Of a stretch of 48,835 bases of DNA, positions 11,410 through 19,884 are shown one piece after another. The DNA is from Peptoniphilus catoniae (GTDB lineage: Bacteria; Bacillota; Clostridia; Tissierellales; Peptoniphilaceae): assembly GCF_901447155.2 (NCBI RefSeq), contig NZ_LR588420.1, positions 1 to 48,835 of the forward strand, written 5' to 3'. The notes under the pieces are model-generated. The model saw nothing but the letters and a program-made list of their open reading frames with translations, did no database searches and was not told where the DNA came from. The translations under genes and the position numbers were made by a program. Each line of letters opens with the position of its first letter. The stretch's first letter is position 1.

Positions 11410-12282
11410 TTAAATTTCTATTTTTCTAAATCCGGATCCCATTATTTCACTTGTTTCAGTTACTGCCATAAACGATGAAGGGTCAACTTTTTTTACTATT
11501 GCCTTTACAGTTACAAGTTCTCTTGAGGAGCATATAATAAATATTATCTTAACCTGATTATGCTTGTAACCGCCTTCGCCGTCAATATAGGTAATTCCCC
11601 TTCTCATATTATTATAAATTTCATTTTTTATGTCCTCATGTTTTCCTGAAACTATAAGTACCTGCTTTTGTTTTCCTACTCCCAGTTGAACCGCATCGGA
11701 CACTTGATAGCCTACAAATAAGGCTATTAATGTAAACATTGCTTCATCAAAACTAAATATAAATCCTGAAATAGTTATAAGTATAAAGTTAATAGTCATT
11801 AAAATGCTACCTATTTTAATGTTAAATCTTGATTTTATAAATGCAGCAATTATATCAAATCCTCCCGTGGAGGTTCCGTTTCTTAAAGTTATGCCCATGC
11901 CCAAACCATTTAAACTGCCGCCGAATATACAGGCAAGGAGTATGTTATCTGTAAACTTAAATCCAACAGGTAGTGCCTTGGATATAAGCCCAACATAAAA
12001 AGATACTACAAATACAGACATCATTGAAAAAACCATAAATTTTTTAGGTAAAAATTTTAACCCTAACAGTACTAGAGGTAAATTTATAGCAAGTATAAGA
12101 ATTGATATTGATATACCGGTTACGTGACTTATAAGGGTACTCATACCCAAAACTCCTGCAGGAATTAAGTTATTTGGTTTTAGAAAAATTACCAATGCGG
12201 TAGCACACAAAAAATTTCCAACAATTACCGCTAAAAGTTTTCTTATTAAAATATCTTTATCTAAATTAAGTTTTAAATTCAT
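11410..12282 (-). CDS. YitT-family membrane protein (YitT integral domain + DUF2179)
   Basis: 290 residues, matching the usual length of the Bacillota YitT/YxkD family. The first ~190 residues contain about five to six hydrophobic helices with the family's glycine-rich NGLGMGITLRNGTSTGGFDI segment; the last ~90 residues form the soluble DUF2179 domain, including RRGITYIDGEGGYKHNQVKI and the VDPSSFMAVTETSEIMGSGF end. The substrate of this family is not established. GGAGG precedes the ATG. It is a single gene between two terminators, lying where ribosomal genes usually precede rpoB. Confidence 0.85.
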   Translation of the reverse strand: MNLKLNLDKDILIRKLLAVIVGNFLCATALVIFLKPNNLIPAGVLGMSTLISHVTGISISILILAINLPLVLLGLKFLPKKFMVFSMMSVFVVSFYVGLISKALPVGFKFTDNILLACIFGGSLNGLGMGITLRNGTSTGGFDIIAAFIKSRFNIKIGSILMTINFILITISGFIFSFDEAMFTLIALFVGYQVSDAVQLGVGKQKQVLIVSGKHEDIKNEIYNNMRRGITYIDGEGGYKHNQVKIIFIICSSRELVTVKAIVKKVDPSSFMAVTETSEIMGSGFRKIEI

Positions 12283-12307
12283 TTTTTTCCTCCAAGAGAA
12301 CTTACCT

Positions 12308-12350
12308 AAAAAAATTATAACAAGAAGAGCATAAGCCCCTCTTGTTATAA
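12308..12350 (-). terminator. Terminator after hutH
   Basis: A perfect 11-bp stem (TTATAACAAGA with TCTTGTTATAA), loop of 14 bases, followed on the minus strand by TTTTTTTAGG. It lies between hutH (stop at 12385) and the YitT-family start. Confidence 0.85.
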
Positions 12351-12384
12351 GTATATAGCTATTTACTTGTCTTTTGTCAAGACA

Positions 12385-13923
12385 TTATTGAAGATCAAGT
12401 TTAACCTTTGCTTCAACTGCCTCAAGTATAATGTCATTTGCAAGTAGTTCAGTTGCTTTTTCAAGTTCGTCATAGATTTCAACGTCTTTGTCTTTTTCTA
12501 TGAATTTAACTTCTTTTCTAAATGCGTCATAAGCTGCTTGTGTACCTACTCCTAGTTTGTAGCCTTCTTCTTCTCTAAAATCTATAGCTTGACATGCAGC
12601 CATAGTTTCGGTTGCAACTACTCTTAGAGCGTTTTTGATTATTTCTCTTGCTTTTCTTGCAGCTATAGTTCCCATTGATACAAAGTCTTCTTGGTTTTCG
12701 CAGGAAGTAATTGAATCAACAGATGCAGGGTGTGCAAGAACTTTATTTTCTGATACAAGTGCTGCTGCTGCATATTGAGTAATCATAAAACCTGAGTTTA
12801 GTCCGGGTTCCTTTACTAGGAAAGAAGGTAGACCTGAAAGTTGATGGTTTACAAGTCTTTCAACACGTCTTTCACTTATGTTTGCAATTTCTGATGCTGC
12901 GATTCCCAGAAAGTCAAAAGGTTGTGCCATAGGTTCTCCATGGAAGTTACCTCCTGAAATTACATTTCCATCAGGTGTAACTATTGGGTTGTCTGTTCCG
13001 GCATTAATTTCAATTTCAACTTTTTCTTTAACATAGTTAATTGTATCTTTGTTAGCTCCGTGAACTTGAGGCATGCATCTTAAGGTATAAGCGTCTTGTA
13101 CTCTAATTTCAGCTGTATGAGTAATAAAGGTTGAACCTTCTACAAGTGCTCTAAAGTTCTTAGCAGTTGCAAGACATCCCTTATGAGGACGAATTAAATG
13201 AAGTTTTTCATAGAAAGCATCTATTATACCTCTATGTGCTTCAAGTGAAAGTGCTCCTGCTATATCAGCTAATTTTAGAAGTTTAATTGCATCATAAGTT
13301 GCAAGAGCTCCTATTGCTGTTAAAACTGTTGTGCCGTTAATTAAAGCAAGTCCTTCTTTAGCTTCAAGTTTAATTACCTTAACTCCTGCCTTTTCCATAG
13401 CTTCCTTGCCGCTCATTAACTCTCCCTTATAATATGCACGGCCAAGACCAAGCATAGGAAGTACCATGTGAGCTAAAGGTGCTAAGTCTCCACTTGCTCC
13501 TACTGAGCCTTTTTCAGGAATATGAGGAACAACACCTTTGTTAAGCATATCAAGAATTGTTTGAACTGTTTCAAGTCTGATTCCTGAATAACCTTTTACC
13601 AAAGAATTAATTCTAATAAGCATAACTGCCTTTACTTCTTCTTCTGATAAAGGATTGCCATATCCTGATGAGTGAGTACGAATTAGGTTTTCTTGTAATT
13701 GTGAGCAATCTTCTTTTGAAATGCTTACTTCACTTAGAGATCCGAAACCTGTTGTAACTCCGTATACAACTCTTTCTTCTTCAACTATTTCATCTACTAT
13801 AGCTCTTGATTTTTTTACTTTTTCAATACTATCTTTGGAGATTTCAACTTTAGCTCCTTGTCTAGCTACTGCTACGACATCTTCAAGGGTTAAGTTTTCT
13901 CCGTTTAATATAACTTTTTCCAT
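12385..13923 (-). CDS. hutH: Histidine ammonia-lyase
   Basis: Converts L-histidine to urocanate and ammonia, the first step of histidine breakdown. 512 residues from the ATG at 13923, the usual length. The Ala-Ser-Gly triplet that cyclises to the MIO cofactor is at residues 143-145 in GSVGASGDLAPLAHM; YGVTTGFG (54-61), NGTT, and the C-terminal SCENQEDFVSMG block are intact. The frame opens five codons earlier at an ATG embedded in the ribosome binding site GGGAGG, so the later ATG is preferred. It follows the YuiF-type transporter on the same strand but has its own promoter. No hutU, hutI or ftcD is in the window. Confidence 0.95.
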   Translation of the reverse strand: MEKVILNGENLTLEDVVAVARQGAKVEISKDSIEKVKKSRAIVDEIVEEERVVYGVTTGFGSLSEVSISKEDCSQLQENLIRTHSSGYGNPLSEEEVKAVMLIRINSLVKGYSGIRLETVQTILDMLNKGVVPHIPEKGSVGASGDLAPLAHMVLPMLGLGRAYYKGELMSGKEAMEKAGVKVIKLEAKEGLALINGTTVLTAIGALATYDAIKLLKLADIAGALSLEAHRGIIDAFYEKLHLIRPHKGCLATAKNFRALVEGSTFITHTAEIRVQDAYTLRCMPQVHGANKDTINYVKEKVEIEINAGTDNPIVTPDGNVISGGNFHGEPMAQPFDFLGIAASEIANISERRVERLVNHQLSGLPSFLVKEPGLNSGFMITQYAAAALVSENKVLAHPASVDSITSCENQEDFVSMGTIAARKAREIIKNALRVVATETMAACQAIDFREEEGYKLGVGTQAAYDAFRKEVKFIEKDKDVEIYDELEKATELLANDIILEAVEAKVKLDLQ

Positions 13924-13976
13924 ACAAATTCCTCCCATTCATTATTAATAACATTTTATCGACTCTACTACAAAAA

Positions 13977-14005
13977 ATAATAGCCAATAGAACGGAATTT
14001 TACAA
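13977..14005 (-). promoter_or_regulatory. Probable hutH promoter
   Basis: On the minus strand TTGTAA (14005-14000) and TATTAT (13982-13977) are spaced by 17 bases, about 55 bases ahead of the hutH ATG. The inverted repeat at 14011-14031 lies just upstream of the -35 box, which would suit a regulator site. Confidence 0.55.
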
Positions 14006-14010
14006 GTGCA

Positions 14011-14031
14011 ATTTTACATAAGATGTAAAAT
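14011..14031. repeat. Perfect 9-bp inverted repeat upstream of hutH
   Basis: ATTTTACAT-AAG-ATGTAAAAT, with a further partial direct copy (AATTTTACA) just to its left at 13997-14004. On the minus strand it is directly behind the transporter stop codon and ahead of the hutH promoter. It could be a weak terminator for the transporter, but no T-run follows; an operator for hutH regulation is the other reading. Confidence 0.5.
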
Positions 14032-14045
14032 CCTCTCTTCCTAAA

Positions 14046-15368
14046 TTAAAGCATCATTGATCCTATTACGCCACCGATAATTAGGAATACGTCGAAGGCT
14101 ATAAAGGTAGGAACGCAAGTGTCCCAAATGTGATTGTGTTGACCGTCGGCATTAAGTCCTGATGTAGGTCCAAGAGTTGAGTCTGAAGCCGGTGATCCCG
14201 CATCTCCAAGAGCTGCCGCAACACCTATTAGAAGTATTGTTGCATGTGGTGAGAAGCCAAGTTTCATACATAAAGGAACATAAATTGCAGCAATAATAGG
14301 TATTGTTCCAAATGAAGTACCTATACCCATTGTAATTAGAAGTCCAATTAAAAGCATTATAAATGCTGATACAGCCGGTGATCCTTGCATATAGCCTGCA
14401 GCTGTTTCTACAAGAGATTCTACTGCTCCACTTGAAGTTAATACATTACCATATCCTGCAGCAACAAGCATTACAAAAGCTATAAAGCCCATCATGTCAA
14501 TGCCGCCGTTCATAACTTCATCAATATCTTTCCATTTGATACATCCTGTAATAACCATAGTAAGAAGTCCTGCAATTGCAGCGTAAGGTAGAGATGTTGT
14601 AATTATAGATACAACAACTGTAACTAAGCAACCTATAAGTGCTCCCCAAGCTTCCTTGGTCATTTTAACTTCTCCTTGATCTTCTTCCTGTCCGGGAACA
14701 GGTAGGTCTTCATAATGTCTGTCTCTTCCGTATAGAAGAAGCACTGTAAGAACAAGTCCTACTAACATTGACGCTCCGCCTATCCACATTACACTTGCAG
14801 TATCCTTAATAGTAACTGCCATACCAAATTGAGTTATATTGTCTTCAAGTATTTGGTGAAATATTAGTCCAAATCCTACAGGAATTGATACATAAGGCGC
14901 TTTTAGACCGAAGGTAAGGGCGCAAGCCACTGCTCTTCTGTCTATTTTAAGCTTGTTCATTAGAGGTAGTAGCGGTGGGATCAAAATAGGAATAAATGCG
15001 ATGTGTACCGGTACCAAGTTTTGTGAAAAACAAGCTATAAATGCAAGGGCAAATATCATTACAAATTTTTTGCCTTCCAATACCTTTGAAAGTTTTTTGG
15101 ATAAAATTGTACCAAGACCTGACTTTGCAAGTCCGTAAGCAAAAGCTCCCAATAATATATAACTTAGTGCCGTAGCTGAGTTTCCACCCATTCCGTCAAT
15201 TAACACTTCGATAATATTATTAGTTGCACCTTCTTGATAAATAGGCATTCCGGCAGTAAGGCCTGCAACTATTGCAGCTACTAGAATGGATAAAAGCACG
15301 TTGAACTTAATAAGGCAAAGTGCACACATTACTATTACCGAAATAACCACGGGATTAAATAACAACAT
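14046..15368 (-). CDS. YuiF-type (NhaC-like superfamily) transporter, probable histidine permease
   Basis: 440 residues with about 11-12 hydrophobic segments. The organisation resembles Bacillus YuiF of the Na+/H+ antiporter-like ion transporter superfamily, with conserved NLVPVHIAFIPILIPPLLPL and ALGDAGSPASDSTLGPTSGL re-entrant-type segments. Databases often label this group Na+/H+ antiporter, but the immediate neighbour hutH and earlier comparative-genomic proposals for YuiF as a histidine permease make amino-acid uptake the better guess. The ATG follows AAGGAGGT. The stop lies 41 bases before the hutH promoter region. Its 5' leader contains a terminator-like hairpin. Confidence 0.8.
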   Translation of the reverse strand: MLLFNPVVISVIVMCALCLIKFNVLLSILVAAIVAGLTAGMPIYQEGATNNIIEVLIDGMGGNSATALSYILLGAFAYGLAKSGLGTILSKKLSKVLEGKKFVMIFALAFIACFSQNLVPVHIAFIPILIPPLLPLMNKLKIDRRAVACALTFGLKAPYVSIPVGFGLIFHQILEDNITQFGMAVTIKDTASVMWIGGASMLVGLVLTVLLLYGRDRHYEDLPVPGQEEDQGEVKMTKEAWGALIGCLVTVVVSIITTSLPYAAIAGLLTMVITGCIKWKDIDEVMNGGIDMMGFIAFVMLVAAGYGNVLTSSGAVESLVETAAGYMQGSPAVSAFIMLLIGLLITMGIGTSFGTIPIIAAIYVPLCMKLGFSPHATILLIGVAAALGDAGSPASDSTLGPTSGLNADGQHNHIWDTCVPTFIAFDVFLIIGGVIGSMML

Positions 15369-15389
15369 TTTTGTACCTCCTTAATATAA

Positions 15390-15414
15390 TATATAAAAAC
15401 AAGCACAGGCTTGT
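15390..15414 (-). promoter_or_regulatory. Terminator-like hairpin in the leader of the YuiF-type transporter
   Basis: On the minus strand ACAAGC-CTGT-GCTTGT is followed by TTTTTATA and, 14 bases later, by the ribosome binding site AAGGAGG of the transporter gene. A stem plus U-run directly before a binding site suggests attenuation. The stem is only 6 bp. I found no T-box consensus in the leader. Confidence 0.4.
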
Positions 15415-16007
15415 AATTACCTAAACAATTAACTTATAATTTTATGTAGAAAATAGATTTATCTAATTTAAAAGATTGTAAACCAATAAATTTGTTATAA
15501 AATCGTTTTCAAAGCCACCATTCCAAACATTAAACAGAGGTCTTATTAGAACTCTTGCTAGAAAAAGACGGATAAGAGCATCAGTGCTTTAATCAGATAT
15601 CAAAAAAACGTTATCACTTTATAACTTCTAAAAATATCCCATTAAACAAATACAACTTAGCACTAAGCGGAAATCCCTCTCCGTCTAACCCTAAGTTTAA
15701 ATACATTAATTGTTTAAATTTTATTTCTGCCTTAATACTATCATTAACTTTAAATAATTTCAAGAAAAATAAAATTAAATTGCAGGTTTATTTCTTAATC
15801 CTTAATTTTATTTTTAGAAATTAATATAGAATCTTAAGATGATAAAATTAATATTCTGCGGTTTTTAGACGGTTATGCTTCTCTATTTATTTAATTTATA
15901 ATTTTCTACTGTTTTACTCTAATCCCTTTTATATAGCCTTATGCTTCAAAATTTTACTTTTAATTTTATCTTTTTATATTTAAATTCTTTATTTATAATC
16001 ATGTTTA
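15415..16007. other. Gene-free region between the divergent transporter and SARP-like regulator
   Basis: Part of a 783-base gap with no believable coding frame on either strand. It holds a nested repeat at 15654-15697: AACTTAG, CTAAG and CTAAGTT can pair in alternative ways around a CGGA/TCCG stem. A second imperfect hairpin (GATAAGAGCA with TGCTTTAATC) lies at 15570-15594. The part from 15700 to 16000 is very AT-rich and shows nothing else I can name. Confidence 0.5.
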
Positions 16008-16036
16008 TTGACACTAAATTTTACTTGAATTATACT
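16008..16036 (+). promoter_or_regulatory. Sigma-A promoter of the SARP-like regulator
   Basis: Perfect TTGACA (16008-16013) and TATACT (16031-16036) spaced by 17 bases, 115 bases ahead of the ATG. Confidence 0.75.
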
Positions 16037-16061
16037 TATAGTCAGATCGAGGGCATTATTA

Positions 16062-16092
16062 TCTGCCTATTCATAGTCTATTTTTAGGCAGA
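16062..16092 (+). promoter_or_regulatory. Inverted repeat in the SARP-gene leader
   Basis: TCTGCCTA and TAGGCAGA, perfectly complementary 8-bp arms with a 15-base loop, lie between promoter and start codon. It may act as an RNA stem or as an operator for autoregulation; it is not followed by a T-run, so it is not a terminator. Confidence 0.45.
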
Positions 16093-16151
16093 CTTACATA
16101 AAGGAGTTTTTAGTTAATTTTATATATAACTTATTTAGAAAGGATGTATAT

Positions 16152-19100
16152 ATGGCGAAAATCTACGCGAAATTATTCGGAGTTCCGCAAATATTAAAAA
16201 ATGGAGAAAAAGTCTTTTTCCCCTACGCCAAAATAAACGCTCTAATCTATTATGTAATCATAAACAAAATAGTTTCAAGAGATGAAATGGCAGGACTTTT
16301 GTGGCCTGATGAAAATGAAAAAATTGCAAAGAAAAATCTTCGTAACGCCCTTTATCAGGCAAAAAAATGTCTAGACGTGGATTTTATCGTTTCTCCAAAG
16401 AAATCTATTTTAGTTCTTAATGATCAAATAGATATTCAGTCCGACACGGATATTTTTAGCAGAGATCCTAAGAATAATCTTGACTTATACACTGGGGATT
16501 TCCTACAAGGTTTCTTTTTAAAGGAAGCGGAATCTTACGAGTACTGGATAACGAATAACAGAAGTGCCTTTCAAGATAAGTTTACTTCAGAGGCTTATCT
16601 TAAAATCGAAAATGACATTGAAAATGAAAACTACGATAATATAGAACAAAGAATTAACAGACTTGTTCAAATAGATGAGTTTGATGAAAGAAACTTCAGA
16701 CTTCTTATGAAGTTTTATCAAAAAACCGGGCGAAACGGCAAGGTTGTAGAAACCTATCACGACTTGTCCAAGCTTTTATCCAACGAGCTTGGTGTAAGTC
16801 CTGATGCAGAAACCAAAAAAATTTACGATAAGTCCATTGAGTTAATAAACTTATCTAATACCAAGAAGAAAATTTCCGATCAATTTTTCTATGGAAGGTA
16901 CAAGGAAATAGCAAATATTGAAAACATACTGAATAATTTTAAGGATGAGGGTATTGCAAAATCCATTTACCTGTCAGGGGAAGCCGGAATAGGAAAAACA
17001 TTTTTAAAAAACAAGGTTCTTAAGAATCGAAAAAAGGATTTTTTAGTTATAGAGGCTTTTTGCTATCAAGCTGAACAAGGATACTCACTAAGGACTTTAT
17101 CTGTAATTATTGATAGGCTTGAAGAAATCCTAAAGGATAAAGGAATAGAAATCTCAAGCTTTTGGAACAATACTTTAAATAATATAAATTATGACGAAAG
17201 TCACAGCAACATAGAAATGCCTGTATTTGAGTCCAAAGGACCTTTAAGCTCGGAAATACTTTCTCAAACTGTTATTGAGATTATTAAAAAAATCAGTCTT
17301 AGCAACAAGTTGATTATAGTAATTGAAGATATGCAGTGGATGGATCAAACTTCAATAAAGCTTTTAACTTCAATTATGCTTCACCTTAATAACGAAGCTC
17401 TTTTCTTTTTAACATCAAGACAGCAGTATAACATAGAGCTGGACAATTTAATTTCATCACTCCAAAGATACGACAAAATTGAAAAAATCGAACTTAGCAG
17501 ATTTGACTATGAAGATTCTTGGGACTTTATTAAAAAGGCCCTACCTGATAAGGAAATTGACGAGAAAATTTCCAAAAAGATTTATTCAGAAAGTGAAGGC
17601 AATACTTTCTTTTTAGCAGAATATGTGAACCTTCTAAAGTCAAATAACGACATTGATATTTTCAGCTCTGAAATGATGGACACTCTTAAGTCCAGATTCC
17701 TTTACCTGTCTAAGGAAGAAAGGGATATTTTAAATATGCTGAGCTTTTTCTACGACAAGGTTGACATAGGTATAATTTGTCAACTGACCGGCCAGACAGA
17801 ATTTAAAGTTATAGGATTTTTGGAGGAGTTGGAAAAAAGAAACATAATTAAAGAGATATCAAAATCCGACAATATAAGTATAGTTTTCACTCACTCGAAG
17901 CTTAGAGAATATATTTATATGGTTCAGCCTGATTCCAAGAAAAAGATTATCCATAAAAAAATTGGAGAAATTCTTGAAGAAAAGCTTTCTGATAAAAAGA
18001 AAAACCCTTACCTTTATTCAAAGCTTGTTTACCACTTTGATAAAGCTGGAGAACTTCTAAAGGCCTTCAGATATAAAATTGAAACTCTTAATTATTACTT
18101 AAGCTTTTCCCATGAGCTCTTTCCTATTCTTACAGTTCAGGAGGATTCAGAGGACAATATTTATATTTCAAGAGACCAAATTAGGGAAATGTTTGAAAGT
18201 CTTACGGAAAATTTCAATCAGCTTAAGTCCTCCTATCCTTCAGAAGAATTAAATTTAATTGAAATTGAGTTTTTCTATATGAAGGGACGTTATCTTATAA
18301 GAGAAGGTAATTATGAGGAAGGTCTAAGCGACATAAGATACGTTATAGGAAAAGCTGAGGAAATTGGAGAAAGAGATTTTGTACTTGACAGTTATAAGCA
18401 AATTATTTTCTATGATATTCAGACCAACAGTCCTGAAGAAATGGTTAAGTATATAGAGTTGGCACTGGATCTTGCAGTAAAGTGTAATTATCACAAGGAA
18501 ATAGGTATTCTTCTAAGACTCAAGGGCTTGTATAATATAATGGTAGGTAACTATATAATGGCTGAAAGACTTCTTAATGAATCTATTACCACCCTTACAG
18601 TTACCAAAGAGGTTGCAGACAGGTACTCAATTAACATAGCTGCAGCAAATAATTATATAGGTGAGTTAAGGGCCCTGGATGGAGATTATGATGCCGCTGT
18701 TGAAAGATTTAAAAAAGCGATTGAGCTTTCAACAAATAAAAATGCCCTTTCATCCCTTTCAATTTTCTATATTAATTTAGGCAAAACATACTTTGCCAAA
18801 AATGAAATTGAAAATGCTAAAAAATACTTTAAATTAGCCTATAGCTTGTATGGCAAATTCGACTCCTTCTGGAAGAGAACAGTACTTGACTCCTATATGA
18901 CACTTACTGAAATTAAACTTAATAACTTAGAGGAGGCTAAAGCTCACCTACTATCTGCAATGGGCTCTTCAGACACTATGAAAGACCCTAGAGATCTTGG
19001 AACTCTTAACTTTGCTCTTTACTTTATAGCTAAGGAAGGAGAAAAAGATAAAACTATTAAAGAAGCATTTAAAGATCTTCTTTCAAAAGAACCTTTACAA

Positions 19101-19172
19101 TATAAGGAAGAAGCGTTAAAATATTTAGATAGGCACAGAGATCTTTATGAAATTAAAATCTTAAATGCCTAA
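16152..19172 (+). CDS. SARP-like transcriptional regulator with ATPase and TPR domains
   Basis: 1006 residues in three parts. Residues 1-~235: an OmpR-type DNA-binding segment (FPYAKINALIYYVIINK, GLLWPDENEKIAKKNLRNAL) followed by a bacterial transcriptional activation domain of helical repeats. Residues ~245-620: an AAA/STAND-type ATPase with Walker A GEAGIGKT (276-283) and Walker B LIIVIEDMQWMD (387-398). The C-terminal third: TPR-like helical pairs (about 720-960). This is the AfsR/SARP layout. The binding site GAAAGGATG precedes the ATG. It is divergent from the histidine transporter, so that gene and hutH are candidate targets, but the window gives no proof. Effector unknown. Confidence 0.85.
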   Translation: MAKIYAKLFGVPQILKNGEKVFFPYAKINALIYYVIINKIVSRDEMAGLLWPDENEKIAKKNLRNALYQAKKCLDVDFIVSPKKSILVLNDQIDIQSDTDIFSRDPKNNLDLYTGDFLQGFFLKEAESYEYWITNNRSAFQDKFTSEAYLKIENDIENENYDNIEQRINRLVQIDEFDERNFRLLMKFYQKTGRNGKVVETYHDLSKLLSNELGVSPDAETKKIYDKSIELINLSNTKKKISDQFFYGRYKEIANIENILNNFKDEGIAKSIYLSGEAGIGKTFLKNKVLKNRKKDFLVIEAFCYQAEQGYSLRTLSVIIDRLEEILKDKGIEISSFWNNTLNNINYDESHSNIEMPVFESKGPLSSEILSQTVIEIIKKISLSNKLIIVIEDMQWMDQTSIKLLTSIMLHLNNEALFFLTSRQQYNIELDNLISSLQRYDKIEKIELSRFDYEDSWDFIKKALPDKEIDEKISKKIYSESEGNTFFLAEYVNLLKSNNDIDIFSSEMMDTLKSRFLYLSKEERDILNMLSFFYDKVDIGIICQLTGQTEFKVIGFLEELEKRNIIKEISKSDNISIVFTHSKLREYIYMVQPDSKKKIIHKKIGEILEEKLSDKKKNPYLYSKLVYHFDKAGELLKAFRYKIETLNYYLSFSHELFPILTVQEDSEDNIYISRDQIREMFESLTENFNQLKSSYPSEELNLIEIEFFYMKGRYLIREGNYEEGLSDIRYVIGKAEEIGERDFVLDSYKQIIFYDIQTNSPEEMVKYIELALDLAVKCNYHKEIGILLRLKGLYNIMVGNYIMAERLLNESITTLTVTKEVADRYSINIAAANNYIGELRALDGDYDAAVERFKKAIELSTNKNALSSLSIFYINLGKTYFAKNEIENAKKYFKLAYSLYGKFDSFWKRTVLDSYMTLTEIKLNNLEEAKAHLLSAMGSSDTMKDPRDLGTLNFALYFIAKEGEKDKTIKEAFKDLLSKEPLQYKEEALKYLDRHRDLYEIKILNA

Positions 19173-19182
19173 AAAAATATTT

Positions 19183-19282
19183 TAGGGGAGCAGACGCTGA
19201 GAGGAATTAATATTCGACCCTTGAGCTGATCCGGATAATGCCGGCGTAGCGATTGTCTTCTCACCTATTCTTTGAAAGGTGA
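19183..19282 (+). ncRNA. TPP riboswitch (THI element) controlling thiT
   Basis: The conserved THI-box elements occur in order: GGGGAGC, GCTGAGAGG, GACCCTTGA, GCTGATCCGGATAATGCCGG and CGTAG. The aptamer closing stem is GAGCAGAC (19188-19195) with GTCTTCTC (19255-19262). The expression platform follows: TCACCT (19261-19266) pairs with AGGTGA (19277-19282), which contains the thiT ribosome binding site and is followed by TTTTTT. TAGGGGAG (19183-19190) can instead pair with CTCACCTA (19260-19267) with one mismatch, which would free the site when thiamine pyrophosphate is absent. The aptamer call is firm; the switching model is inferred. Confidence 0.95.
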
Positions 19283-19288
19283 TTTTTT

Positions 19289-19819
19289 ATGGACAAAAAA
19301 ACAAGAATCTTAACTCAGGCAGGAGTTATGATTGCCATGTCTCAAATTTTATCCTATGTAAAATTTTTTCAAATGCCTCAGGGAGGCTCAGTGACAGCGG
19401 CAAGCATGGCACCTGTCATTATTTTTAGTCTGATTTGGGGCGGCAAATACGGTTTGCTGGCTTGCACCACCTATGGCTTTTTACAATTTGCCTTTGGTGG
19501 AGAAGCTACGCTTAGTATCTGGTCAATACTTCTTGACTATATCCTTGCCTTTGGTCTTTTAGGTATAGCCGGCTTTTTTAATAAGGACCTTAAATCCGCT
19601 CTTTTCGGTACAACTCTGGCTATGTTGCTTAGATACCTTTGCCACTTCCTAAGCGGCTGGCTTATATTCTATATGTACGCACCGGAAGGACAAGCCCCTT
19701 GGTTGTATTCACTAATCTATAATGCCTTTATGATACCTGAAATTATAATTACCCTTCCTATAGTGGCAATTCTTTATAAAAGGGTTATTGAAAAACATCT
19801 ATTAGATACTACTAATTAA
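19289..19819 (+). CDS. thiT: ThiT (YuaJ) thiamine uptake S-component, ECF transporter
   Basis: 176-residue membrane protein with about six hydrophobic helices, the size and form of energy-coupling-factor S-components. It works with a shared ECF module (EcfA, EcfA', EcfT) encoded elsewhere to import thiamine. The ECF signature region near the N-terminus (small residues in GVMIAMSQILSYVKFF, then FQMPQGGSVTAASMAPVI) and the strongly predictive upstream TPP riboswitch identify it as ThiT. The ATG follows AAAGGTGA inside the riboswitch platform hairpin. Single-gene unit ending in a strong terminator. Confidence 0.94.
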   Translation: MDKKTRILTQAGVMIAMSQILSYVKFFQMPQGGSVTAASMAPVIIFSLIWGGKYGLLACTTYGFLQFAFGGEATLSIWSILLDYILAFGLLGIAGFFNKDLKSALFGTTLAMLLRYLCHFLSGWLIFYMYAPEGQAPWLYSLIYNAFMIPEIIITLPIVAILYKRVIEKHLLDTTN

Positions 19820-19856
19820 AAAACAGGCTTCACATATAAGTGGAGCCTGTTCTTTT
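19818..19856. terminator. Bidirectional terminator between thiT and the SLH protein gene
   Basis: AACAGGCT.CAC with GTG.AGCCTGTT, loop ATATAA. T-run TTCTTTT on the plus side and TTTTTTAATTAG on the minus side, so it can serve both convergent genes. Confidence 0.9.
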
Positions 19857-19884
19857 AATATTTTTTTCAGCAATAGGAAGCCTT

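Noticed and set aside
14046-15368. Plain Na+/H+ antiporter annotation
   Set aside because: The superfamily match allows it, but neighbourhood with hutH and the YuiF-like form make amino-acid uptake more likely.
15369-15720. T-box or lysine/TPP-type riboswitch ahead of the YuiF-type transporter
   Set aside because: I searched by eye for the T-box AGGGTGGNACCGCG core and known amino-acid riboswitch cores on the minus strand; none is present.
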